This document shows positions 39,386-47,491 of a stretch of 64,000 nt of DNA, one piece after another; position 1 is the stretch's first letter, and every line of letters starts with the position of its first letter. Under the pieces are notes generated by a model. It had not been told where the DNA came from. It made no database searches and worked only from the letters and a program-made list of their open reading frames with translations. This DNA comes from Myxococcales bacterium (GTDB lineage Bacteria > Myxococcota_A > Polyangia > Polyangiales > Ga0077539): contig JAEUKI010000052.1 of NCBI GenBank assembly GCA_016793325.1, forward strand, positions 496,001-560,000. The letters run 5' to 3'. The position numbers and the translations under genes are program-made.

Positions 39386-39405
39386 GTCACTTGAAATCAT
39401 GTGCC
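39386..39405. promoter_or_regulatory. 20 bp imperfect dyad after imuB
   Basis: GTCACTTGAAATCATGTGCC, an imperfect palindrome with outer halves GTCAC and GTG(A/C)C, 18 bases after the imuB stop. The element at 47455-47474 is the same sequence in the opposite orientation, matching at 18 of 20 positions (17 of the first 18). Role unknown. Confidence 0.6.
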
Positions 39406-39420
39406 ATCGGTCGTGCCGCG

Positions 39421-39550
39421 CCCTGCGCCCGCATCGCCCGCCACCCCGCCCTCTGCGCCCTCTACGCTCGCTTCGCCCGCTGCGCCCTCTACGCTCGCTT
39501 CGCCCTGCTCTCTTCGCCCGCTTCGCCCGCTTCGCCCGCTTCGCCCGCTA
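39421..39550. repeat. Minisatellite-like tandem repeats
   Basis: Two layers: a 27 bp unit occurs at 39453-39479 and again from 39480, and then a 9 bp unit, CTTCGCCCG, occurs four times perfectly (39512-39547). Related degenerate units fill the earlier part. It lies in the 328-base gap 39369-39696 between two convergent genes. Open frames through it give repetitive Leu-Arg-Pro or Phe-Ala-Arg peptides and are not genes. Confidence 0.8.
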
Positions 39551-39573
39551 CCCATTTTTGCCCTGTAACGGTG

Positions 39574-39702
39574 TGTTGAACGCGGCCGGAGGCTGCTCCT
39601 GGCGAGCGCGCCCGCAGCGAGCGACCAAGCCGTACTGAAGTACGGCGCGGGAGCGAGCGAGGACGTAAGCCGCCAGGAGCTGCCCTCCCGCCGCGTTCAA
39701 CC
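39574..39702. repeat. Imperfect inverted repeat overlapping the end of a lipoprotein gene
   Basis: GTTGAACGCGGC-GGAGG-TGCTCCTGGCG at 39575-39604 pairs with 39671-39701 with a few mismatches and one or two indels. An inner perfect palindrome, CCGTACTGAAGTACGG, lies at 39630-39645. The right arm covers the stop codon of the minus-strand lipoprotein (39697-39699). It may serve as a bidirectional terminator between convergent genes, or be a mobile repeat that replaced the end of the gene. Confidence 0.65.
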
Positions 39703-41796
39703 GAGGGGCATTTCGCAGACGTTGCCGAAGCAACGCAACCCCATGCAGCAGTCGCCGTCCATGCTGCAGCTCTGTCCGCGGCGGCGGCACTCCATCGCGG
39801 GCGGCGGCTCGCAGCGGCCCATCGCGTTGCAGCGTCCCGAGCAGCACTCGCTGTTGGTGCGGCACTCGGTTCCGTTCATGCGGCACGCTTCGGGCGCCCA
39901 GTAGCCGGCGACGTTGTGATCGCGGACGTTTTGTCCCGGCAGCCAGTAGGCGACGAACGACGGGTCGGTGCCCGCCATCGCCCCTGCGTTGATCGCGGCG
40001 ACCCAGATCTGACGGCGGTTGGTGCCGCGCGTTCCCGCTTGGGCGTTGCCGTAGTCGCGGGTCGAGTAGAAGGCCACCCAGAAGAGCCGTCGTCCGCTCG
40101 GCTCCATCGTCGTGAAGGGCGAGAACGTCGGGCGGTACGAGCCCGTTCCATTCGGTCCGTCGTTGGCGCGATCGAGTCGCTGCACCGCGCCGCCCATGCG
40201 CGAGACCGCGTAGAGCGCCGCCTGACCGTTGAACGAAAACGCCGCCTGTCCGTGCTGAAACACGAGCAGCTCGGAGTTGGGCGCCCACGACGGCCACGCG
40301 TCCGAGTTGCCCATCGGCAGCCCCGGCGTCGCGTCGGAGCCGCTGTGGAGCGTGCGCGCCGAGCCGAACGCGAGCGGCTCCGCGGCGGGGTCCGCGAGCG
40401 TGAGCGTCCGAAGATCGCCGCCGACGGGGTTGCCGTCGCCGTTGAGCGTGACGTTGTCGATGTACGCGAGGCCGCGGCCGTCCGGGGACCACTCGGGCAT
40501 CGTCGCGCGCATCGCGGGCAGACCCGACGCGGTGACGGACATGCCCGTGCGCGGGTCGAGCAGCGAGAGACCCGAGGACCACGACGAGCCACACGAAATC
40601 AAGCGCGTGCTGTCTGGGTTGAACGTCGAGCAGTTCGCGTTGTTCGCCGTCGCGACGGTGGGCGCGGGCGTCGGCGACAGGTCCGCAGTGAGGTCGAACA
40701 CCGAGTTGCGAAAGCCGTCCATGGACATGCGGCTCGTCGCTGCCGCGGCCATCCAGCGACCGTCGCGCGAGACCGTGTGACAGGCCACGCAGCGCTGACC
40801 GCTCGAGCGGTCGGGCGGGTTGGGCATGAAGTTCTCGGCCGTCGCGGTGCGCGCGTTGATGCGCATCATGCGGCCAGCGTCGAGGTCCCAGTAGTAGACC
40901 GAGCCGTAGATGCTCCCGCGCGCGAAGCGCACTTCGATGGGCGAGTTCGTGAACACGCGGCTGCCCATGTCGACGTAGCGATCGACGGTGATCACGACGG
41001 GCGCGTCGGGGTCCGCCTCGGCGAGCGCGCGCCACGCGGCCATGTCCACGGTCCACGCGTAGTCGAACATCGCGCCCGAGTGACGCACGTACGAGGTGAT
41101 GGTGAAGTTCGGCTTGGACAAACGCACGCGATAGACGTCGCCGTCCGCGCCGCGCTCCCACTGGATGCTCGGCGGCGCGACGTTCTCGGGCATGAGCGCT
41201 TGGTGCAGCGGGTAGAGCACGCGCGAGCTCATGGTGGGGTCTGCGACCCGCGTTCCATCCGCGAAGCGCATCGCGATGTCCATGGGAACGCCCGCGCCCA
41301 GCACCTCGCGAGACGCGCGCACGGTGAGCTTCGTCGTCGCGCGCAGCGTGCCGCCACGGAGGTCTGGAACCTCGCAGCGCACTTCGATCTCGCCCGTGCC
41401 GAGCCCGTTCGCCGAGAAGATCCCCGCGCCCGAAATCGTGCCCGCGCGCAGCGAATCGAGGGACCACACGCCGGTGTCCGACGGGATTCGTCGCCCGTCG
41501 CGGAGCGCGATGACCGCGCGAAACGCCACGGTCGCGGGCATCCCGTCGCGAACCATCACGCTCGCGTTGGCCGGGTCGATCTCGAGCCCGACGCGATCGG
41601 TCGGACGACCCGCTTCGGGATCGCTCGCGTCCATGCCGCTGACGCCCGTGTCCGTGCGCACGTCGATGGTCGAAATCTCCCCGGGGATCACGTCCGTCGG
41701 GCACGTCGCAGGAGTGCACGGCGGATCACCGCACGCCGCCAGTGAAAGCAGTGACACAACGGCACTCGATCGCCCCAAACAACGCAACGCTCTCAT
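39697..41796 (-). CDS. Lipoprotein with CxxCH motif and TolB-like propeller
   Basis: A 699-residue lipoprotein starting at the ATG at 41794-41796 with GAGAGG 7 bases upstream. The signal peptide ends in Leu-Ala-Ala-Cys. An Ig-like or beta-sandwich N-terminal part precedes a Cys336-Val-Ala-Cys339-His340 motif, the c-type heme attachment signature, although a single such motif could also be fortuitous. The C-terminal half has propeller repeats of the type Trp-Ser-Pro-Asp-Gly-Arg-x-Leu-Ala-Tyr. The last 60 residues are Cys-rich, with Cys-Cys-Ser-Gly-Arg-Cys patterns. It may be an electron-transfer or binding protein at the surface. It is divergent from a second lipoprotein, and together they separate imuB from dnaE2. 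Confidence 0.8.
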   Translation of the reverse strand: MRALRCLGRSSAVVSLLSLAACGDPPCTPATCPTDVIPGEISTIDVRTDTGVSGMDASDPEAGRPTDRVGLEIDPANASVMVRDGMPATVAFRAVIALRDGRRIPSDTGVWSLDSLRAGTISGAGIFSANGLGTGEIEVRCEVPDLRGGTLRATTKLTVRASREVLGAGVPMDIAMRFADGTRVADPTMSSRVLYPLHQALMPENVAPPSIQWERGADGDVYRVRLSKPNFTITSYVRHSGAMFDYAWTVDMAAWRALAEADPDAPVVITVDRYVDMGSRVFTNSPIEVRFARGSIYGSVYYWDLDAGRMMRINARTATAENFMPNPPDRSSGQRCVACHTVSRDGRWMAAAATSRMSMDGFRNSVFDLTADLSPTPAPTVATANNANCSTFNPDSTRLISCGSSWSSGLSLLDPRTGMSVTASGLPAMRATMPEWSPDGRGLAYIDNVTLNGDGNPVGGDLRTLTLADPAAEPLAFGSARTLHSGSDATPGLPMGNSDAWPSWAPNSELLVFQHGQAAFSFNGQAALYAVSRMGGAVQRLDRANDGPNGTGSYRPTFSPFTTMEPSGRRLFWVAFYSTRDYGNAQAGTRGTNRRQIWVAAINAGAMAGTDPSFVAYWLPGQNVRDHNVAGYWAPEACRMNGTECRTNSECCSGRCNAMGRCEPPPAMECRRRGQSCSMDGDCCMGLRCFGNVCEMPLG

Positions 41797-41982
41797 GTAT
41801 GCCTCTCTCCGCAGCCCTGACGATCGCAGCAAACGCGCGCGACGCGGCGTCGAACAAGTTCGAGCCTGAATTCGCACAAGCGACCGATCGATATCGTGTC
41901 TTCCTGGTTCGACCGAGATACTCTCTCAGTGTTCTCCCTGATCCAAGAGTTTCCACCATCGTTTTTACGGAGCCATGACGCG

Positions 41983-44166
41983 ATGAGAATCCGCGCCCTT
42001 CGTTTTGGCGCGCTGCTCACTTTGGGAGCCGCGTTTGTTGGGTGTAGCGACCCCTCGATGCCTGCTGAGGACAGCGGCGTAGACGTCGCTGTCGACCGCG
42101 CCACGCCGACGGACACGCCGACGCCGCCTCCCGACGTGCCGCCGACGCGCTGCACGATGTCGAGCGAGTGCGACGACGGGATCGCGTGCACCGAGGACAC
42201 GTGCGCTGGCGACGGGATGTGCACGCACACCGCGATGAACGACCGCTGCAACGACGGTCGTTTCTGCAACGGCGTCGAGACGTGCATGGTCGGGCGCGGC
42301 TGCGTCGGCGGCATGGCCCCGGCGTGCGACGACATGAACGCGAACACCACGGATCGCTGCGACGACGGCGCGAACATGTGCCGCAACGATCCCGTCGACA
42401 ACGACGGCGACGGCGACCCCGCGATGAGCGCTGGCGGCCGCGACTGCGACGACAACGATCGCACGCGCTCGTCGCTCGAGCGCGAGGTGTGCAACGGCCG
42501 CGACGACAACTGCAACGGCATGGTGGACGACGGCGCGTTGAATTCGTGTGGCAACTGCGACCCCAACTGCCGCGGCGTGTCCACCGGCGGAATGGGCGGC
42601 ACGCCGTTCAACATGGGCGGCCAGCGCGGCGTCGAGTTCGACCCGATGGAGGGCGGGCTGCTCGTTCGCGCGCAGGCTCGCACCGCGGACTATCTCTGGA
42701 TCCCCAACGTCAACGAGAGCACGCTCTCGAAGTGGGACGCGACGACGGGCACTGAAATCGCTCGGTATCGCGTGGGACTCGCGTCGGGTGAGTGCGCGGG
42801 GCAGTGCTGCCACACGAGCGGCTGCAACATGCCCTCGCGCACCGTGGTCGACGGCTTCGGCGACGCGTACGTCGCCAACCGCGCGTTCGGCATGCAGGGG
42901 ACGGTCACCAAGATCGCCGCGGATCGTCGCGACTGCGTCGACCGCAACGGCAACGGAATGATCGACACGAGCTCGGGACGCACCGACGTTCGCCCCTTCG
43001 GTCAAGACGAGTGCGTGCTGTGGACCTCCAACGTCGGCGCGGCCAACGCCGTGCTTCGCGCGGTCGCGATCGACCGCGGTGACGCGATGGCTCCGCAGGG
43101 CTACGTCTGGGTCGGGAGCTGCAACCAGAGCGCGACCGCTCGCGCGTGGAAGCTCGATCCCAACACAGGGCGCGTGATGCTCGACCTCGCGGCGCCCAAC
43201 CCCGCGTTCAACTGCTTCTACGGCGCGGTGGGAACCGCGGACGGACGCGTGTGGTTCAACGACGCGCACCAAGCGCCCACCAACTCGCTCGTGCCGATCA
43301 ACGGCGCGACGGGCGCGTGGGGCACGCCCGTGACGACGCTCGCGCCGAGCGGCTGCCGCAACCCCTACGGAATCACCGCGGACGCCAACGGACGCTTGTG
43401 GCTCTCGAGCCCGTACTGCAACCAAGTGCTCGGCTACGACCCCGCGCTCAACGCGTGGAGCGAGGCTGAAATTGGCACGACCACGGGCCTCGGAATCACG
43501 GTCGACACGATGAACAACGTGTGGACGCCGGTGTACCCGAGCGGCAACACGCTCATTCGCTTTCCGGCGAGCGCGTTCGTCGCTGGCGGTCGTGTGCCCG
43601 CTGCGTCGATCACGCGCATCGCGACGAGCCGCACGTTCGGCCAGGTCACGGCGCTCGGCGCGGACCGCGGCGGCAACATGTGGTTCACCCACTCGGACCC
43701 GGGCACCGTGCTCGTCCGCTACAACCCCGCGGGCGCCGGGACGTTCACGAACTTCACGGGCCCCAACCGCGTGTACACGTACACGGACTTCACCGGCGCG
43801 GTCCGCCGCACGGTGATCGGCACGGGGACGTACACGCAGGACTACGACACGATGTGCGACAACCCGACGGTGGCTGAGCTCCGTTGGGACGCGGCGACGC
43901 CCGCAGGGACGTCGCTGAACTTCAGCGTTCAGACAGCGGCGACCGCAGCGGGCCTCGGCGGCTCGATGGCCGTCCCCGTCGCGCAAGCGCCTCGCGACAC
44001 GTCGCCGGTCGACGCTGGAGCGCGCCTGCGCACGGCGATGGTGACCGCGCGCCGCCACGTGCGCGTGGTGGTGACGTTCAACCCGAGCACGATGCCGATC
44101 GCGTCGCCCGTGCTGCGCAGCATGTCGATCAGCTGGCGCTGCCCGTACAACATTCCGGGCGGCTGA
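41983..44166 (+). CDS. Lipoprotein with MopE-like Cys region and streptogramin-lyase-like propeller
   Basis: A 727-residue lipoprotein. The ATG at 41983 opens a signal peptide ending in Phe-Val-Gly-Cys. A Thr/Pro/Asp spacer leads to a Cys-rich region (about residues 50-115). A calcium-loop segment follows (Asp-Asn-Asp-Gly-Asp-Gly-Asp, then Gly-Arg-Asp-Cys-Asp-Asp-Asn-Asp), as in MopE-type surface proteins. Residues from about 230 to 620 have a Vgb-like propeller pattern, with repeats such as Gly-Ile-Thr-x-Asp-x-x-Asn-x-Val-Trp and Gly-Gly-Asn-Met-Trp-Phe-Thr. A short beta domain ends the protein. The propeller resembles streptogramin B lyase without evident catalytic His residues. It lies directly upstream of dnaE2. 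Confidence 0.8.
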   Translation: MRIRALRFGALLTLGAAFVGCSDPSMPAEDSGVDVAVDRATPTDTPTPPPDVPPTRCTMSSECDDGIACTEDTCAGDGMCTHTAMNDRCNDGRFCNGVETCMVGRGCVGGMAPACDDMNANTTDRCDDGANMCRNDPVDNDGDGDPAMSAGGRDCDDNDRTRSSLEREVCNGRDDNCNGMVDDGALNSCGNCDPNCRGVSTGGMGGTPFNMGGQRGVEFDPMEGGLLVRAQARTADYLWIPNVNESTLSKWDATTGTEIARYRVGLASGECAGQCCHTSGCNMPSRTVVDGFGDAYVANRAFGMQGTVTKIAADRRDCVDRNGNGMIDTSSGRTDVRPFGQDECVLWTSNVGAANAVLRAVAIDRGDAMAPQGYVWVGSCNQSATARAWKLDPNTGRVMLDLAAPNPAFNCFYGAVGTADGRVWFNDAHQAPTNSLVPINGATGAWGTPVTTLAPSGCRNPYGITADANGRLWLSSPYCNQVLGYDPALNAWSEAEIGTTTGLGITVDTMNNVWTPVYPSGNTLIRFPASAFVAGGRVPAASITRIATSRTFGQVTALGADRGGNMWFTHSDPGTVLVRYNPAGAGTFTNFTGPNRVYTYTDFTGAVRRTVIGTGTYTQDYDTMCDNPTVAELRWDAATPAGTSLNFSVQTAATAAGLGGSMAVPVAQAPRDTSPVDAGARLRTAMVTARRHVRVVVTFNPSTMPIASPVLRSMSISWRCPYNIPGG

Positions 44167-44201
44167 AGCGGTAAGGGGGGGGCCGAGTCCAACGGGGGAG
44201 C

Positions 44202-44219
44202 GCGGCCGTCGACGGCCGC
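44202..44219. other. 18 bp perfect palindrome before dnaE2
   Basis: GCGGCCGTCGACGGCCGC is a perfect palindrome 36 bases after the lipoprotein stop and about 90 bases before dnaE2. It has no loop, so it is better suited to a protein-binding dyad or a cruciform than to a terminator. Confidence 0.4.
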
Positions 44220-44250
44220 TCGCTTGAATTCCGTCACCTGCGCCCCTGCG

Positions 44251-44267
44251 CTGAATCGTCGTTCATC
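44251..44267 (+). promoter_or_regulatory. Weak LexA-like dyad upstream of dnaE2
   Basis: CTGAATCGTCGTTCATC contains the inverted halves TGAA and TTCA six bases apart. It matches the myxobacterial LexA-box pattern (CTRHAMRYBYGTTCAGS, from Myxococcus work) at about 13 of 17 positions by my alignment, with mismatches in the centre. It lies about 40 bases before the dnaE2 start, where a repressor would act. Confidence 0.3.
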
Positions 44268-44308
44268 TCTCGGGGGATCTGTCTGCACGATGCGCGAAGG
44301 CGCTCGAG

Positions 44309-47300
44309 ATGGACGTCGAGATGCACGCGGTGTCCGCGTTTAGTTTTCTTTATGGAGCCTCGTTGCCCGAGGACCTCGCCGCGCGCGCGGCTGAGCTCGG
44401 GCTGCGCGCGGTCGCGCTCTGTGATCGCGATGGCGTCGCGGGAATTCCACGCTTTCATCGCGCGGCCAAGAGCGTAGGCGTTCGCGCGATCGTCGGCTGC
44501 TCGGTGCTCGTGACGGACGGCGTGATCACCTCGCGCGTCGCGCTCTATGTGCGCACGCGCGGCGCGTACCGAGCGCTCTGCCGCGCGCTCACCGACGCGA
44601 GGCTCGCTTCGCAGAGGGACATCGTTCGCGCCGAAGGGCTCTCGCTCTCGCTCGCGTCCCTCGCGCAAATCGCTCCCCAGGGGCTCAGCGCGACGCTCCT
44701 CGCGGAGGGGGCCTTCGCGCGCTGCGCGCACGATCGCGACGCGCGCGCCGAGGCGTGGGCGAGGGCGGTCGCGCGCGCGATGCCCGAGGGAGAGTGCTTC
44801 ATCGAGCGACGACGCACCCTGGATCGACGCGGGCAACAGACGGACGCGCGCCTCGCGCACCTCGCCGAACACTGCGGGCTCGGCGCGATCGCGACCGTGG
44901 CCCCGCGCGCCGCGGTGAGCGATCACTGCGTGGTCGCGGACGTGTTCGACTGCGCGAGGCTCCACACGACCCTCGCGCGCGCGGGCACGGCGCTCGAGCC
45001 CAATCGCGAACGAAGGCTCAAGAGCCCCCGCGAGCTCGCCGCGCTCTTTTACGACGAGCCGCTCGCGCGACGCGCGGCCGAGGCGCTCGCCGAGCGCTGC
45101 GAGTACTCGCTCGAGGACCTCGGGTACGAGTTTCCCGCGGTGAAATTGCCCTCGGGCGTGAGCGCGCAAGAGCGCCTCACGGACCTCGTTCGCGCCGGCG
45201 CGCGAGAGAGATACCCGCACATGAACGAGCGCGTGCGCGCGCAGCTGCGGCACGAGCTCGACACGATCGCGAGGCTCGAGCTCGCGGGGTACTTCTTGAT
45301 TGTGTGGGACATCGTGCGCTTCTGCCGCGAGCGAGGGATCCTCGTGCAAGGCCGAGGCTCTGCGGCGAACAGCGCGGTGTGCTACGCGCTCGGGATCACC
45401 GCGGTCGACCCCGTGGGGATGGAGCTCTTGTTCGAGCGATTTCTCAGCGAATCGCGCGGCGAATGGCCGGACATCGACCTCGATCTGCCGAGCGGCGAGC
45501 GGCGCGAAGAGGTGATCCAGTACGTCTATCGTCGGTACGGAGAGCGCGGCGCGGCGATGACGGCCAACGTGATCACGTACCGCGCGCGCGCCGCGGCGCG
45601 AGAGGCAGGAAAGGCCCTCGGGTTCAGCGAGGACGCGCTCTCGGCGGTGGCCAAGCAGCTCGGGTGGTTCGGGACGCTCGACCGCGCGGAGCTCGAAGAG
45701 CGCTTCTCGTGCGGCGGCGTCGCCCCCGTAGACCCGCGCGTCGCACGGTGGATCGACGCGACGGTGCGCTTGCAGAACCTCCCGAGACATTTGGGCCAAC
45801 ACCCCGGCGGAATGGTCATCGCCCGAGGACGGCTCGACGAGCTCTGCCCGCTCGAGCCCGCGGCGATGCCGGGCAGGGTGATCGTCCCGTGGGACAAGGA
45901 CGACTGCGAAGACCTCGGGATCTTGAAGGTTGATTTGTTGGGCCTGGGGATGATGGCCCTCTTCGAGCGGGTCATTCCCCTCGTGAGCGAGCACGACGGC
46001 GTCGAGATCGACCTCGCGCACCTGCCCGCGGACGACCCCGAGACGTACGCGATGATCCAGCAGGCGGACACCGTTGGCGTGTTTCAGATCGAGTCGCGCG
46101 CGCAGATGAACACGCTCCCCAGGCTGAGACCCGAGCGCTTCTACGACCTCGTCGTCGAGGTGGCCCTCATTCGCCCCGGCCCCATCGTCGGAAAGATGGT
46201 GCACCCCTACCTGCGTCGCCGCGCGGGGCGCGAGCCCGTGACGTACGCGCACCCAGCGCTCGAGCCGGTGCTCTCGCGCACGCTGGGCGTCCCACTTTTT
46301 CAAGAGCAGCTCATGCGCGTCGCGATGGTGGCCGCGGGCTTCACCGGCGCCGAGGCCGAAGAGCTGCGCCGCGCGATGGGCTCGAAGCGCTCGGTCGACC
46401 GCATGAACGCCCTCGAAAAGAAGCTCCGCGACGGAATGACCCGCAACGGCTACCCCCAGGACGCGCAAGAAGACGTCGTGCGCGGGATCTTGTCCTTCGC
46501 GCTCTACGGCTTTCCCGAGAGTCACTCGGCGAGCTTCGCGCTGCTCGCGTACGCGAGCGCGTACCTCAAGCGACACTTCACCGCGAGCTTCACGTGCGCG
46601 CTGCTCGACTGCTGGCCGATGGGCTTCTACTCGCCCGCGACGGTCGTGCAGGACGCGCGTCGCCACGGCGTGCGCGTTCTGCCCATCGACATCGCGCGCT
46701 CGCGCTGGCTCTGCTCGCGCGAGGGGCCCGCGGTCCGGCTCGGGCTCCGCTACGTGCGCGGCTTTCGACAAGAGGTCGCGCTCGCCATCGAACGCACGCG
46801 GGAGATCCGCCCGTTCGCCACCATCGACGACCTCGCGCGCCGCGTTCGCCTGCGCCCCAATGAGCTCGCGACGCTCGCCGAGCTCGGAGCGCTCTCGGGC
46901 TTGCCCAACCCCTCTGGCCGCCCGTGGACGCGGCGCAGCGCCCTCTGGCAAGCGCTCGCCGTCGCGCGCGCCCGAGGATCGTCGATGCACCCGGCGTCGC
47001 CGCTCTTCGACAACGTCGACGTCGAGGTCGGCGACTCGCCGCTCGCAGAGATGACCCTCGCCGATCGCGTCGCGGCGGACCTCGCGCACTCGCAGATCAC
47101 CGTGGGCGCGCACCCCGTCGCGCTCGTGCGCGCCAAGCTCCACGAAGAGAAGATCCTCTCGACCAGCGAGGCCCTCGCGCTCGCGCACAACCGCGCGGTG
47201 TCCGTCGCGGGCGCGGTGATCACCCGGCAGAAGCCGCCGACGGCGAAGGGGTTCTTCTTTCTCACGATCGAGGACGAGACGGGGCTGCTCAACGCGATCG

Positions 47301-47473
47301 TTCCGCCGGCGGTGTTCGAGGCGCAGCGGGGCGTGATGGTGAGCGAGCCGCTGCTCGTGCTGCACGGGGTGATGCAACGCGAAGACGGCGTCGCGAGCGT
47401 GCGCGTCGCGCGCGTCGAGCCCTTCTCGATCCGAGAGGGCTTGGTCCACCCCGAGTCACATGATTTCAGGTGA
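44309..47473 (+). CDS. dnaE2: DnaE2, error-prone DNA polymerase III alpha-like subunit
   Basis: The translesion C-family polymerase of the ImuA-ImuB-DnaE2 mutasome, 1,054 residues, in the DnaE2 size range. An N-terminal PHP domain is present (Ala-Phe-Ser-Phe-Leu-Tyr-Gly-Ala-Ser), but it has Met-His-Ala-Val where typical DnaE2 has Leu-His-Cys-His, so metal binding there is probably degraded. The palm carries Pro-Asp388-Ile-Asp390-Leu-Asp, the catalytic acids, and a later Lys-Val-Asp-Leu-Leu-Gly. A tandem helix-hairpin-helix region and a C-terminal OB fold (about residues 960-1040) are recognisable. It sits about 5 kb after imuB on the same strand, not adjacent. A weak LexA-like dyad lies upstream. 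The stop lies inside a 20 bp dyad shared with the imuB end. Confidence 0.92.
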   Translation: MDVEMHAVSAFSFLYGASLPEDLAARAAELGLRAVALCDRDGVAGIPRFHRAAKSVGVRAIVGCSVLVTDGVITSRVALYVRTRGAYRALCRALTDARLASQRDIVRAEGLSLSLASLAQIAPQGLSATLLAEGAFARCAHDRDARAEAWARAVARAMPEGECFIERRRTLDRRGQQTDARLAHLAEHCGLGAIATVAPRAAVSDHCVVADVFDCARLHTTLARAGTALEPNRERRLKSPRELAALFYDEPLARRAAEALAERCEYSLEDLGYEFPAVKLPSGVSAQERLTDLVRAGARERYPHMNERVRAQLRHELDTIARLELAGYFLIVWDIVRFCRERGILVQGRGSAANSAVCYALGITAVDPVGMELLFERFLSESRGEWPDIDLDLPSGERREEVIQYVYRRYGERGAAMTANVITYRARAAAREAGKALGFSEDALSAVAKQLGWFGTLDRAELEERFSCGGVAPVDPRVARWIDATVRLQNLPRHLGQHPGGMVIARGRLDELCPLEPAAMPGRVIVPWDKDDCEDLGILKVDLLGLGMMALFERVIPLVSEHDGVEIDLAHLPADDPETYAMIQQADTVGVFQIESRAQMNTLPRLRPERFYDLVVEVALIRPGPIVGKMVHPYLRRRAGREPVTYAHPALEPVLSRTLGVPLFQEQLMRVAMVAAGFTGAEAEELRRAMGSKRSVDRMNALEKKLRDGMTRNGYPQDAQEDVVRGILSFALYGFPESHSASFALLAYASAYLKRHFTASFTCALLDCWPMGFYSPATVVQDARRHGVRVLPIDIARSRWLCSREGPAVRLGLRYVRGFRQEVALAIERTREIRPFATIDDLARRVRLRPNELATLAELGALSGLPNPSGRPWTRRSALWQALAVARARGSSMHPASPLFDNVDVEVGDSPLAEMTLADRVAADLAHSQITVGAHPVALVRAKLHEEKILSTSEALALAHNRAVSVAGAVITRQKPPTAKGFFFLTIEDETGLLNAIVPPAVFEAQRGVMVSEPLLVLHGVMQREDGVASVRVARVEPFSIREGLVHPESHDFR

Positions 47474-47474
47474 C
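47455..47474. promoter_or_regulatory. 20 bp imperfect dyad overlapping the dnaE2 stop
   Basis: GTCACATGATTTCAGGTGAC, with complete GTCAC and GTGAC outer halves, is the reverse complement of the imuB-end element at 39386-39405 apart from two mismatches in 20. It contains the last codons and the stop of dnaE2, 18 bases before the end of the convergent gene at 47492. Confidence 0.6.
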
Positions 47475-47491
47475 TAAAATCAATCGAGCGC

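Noticed and set aside
39384..39638. Short plus-strand frames through the minisatellite
   Set aside because: They give repetitive Leu-Arg-Pro or Phe-Ala-Arg peptides that follow the DNA repeat.
44234..47449. Minus-strand frame of about 1,071 codons
   Set aside because: It is antisense to dnaE2, which has clear polymerase motifs on the plus strand.
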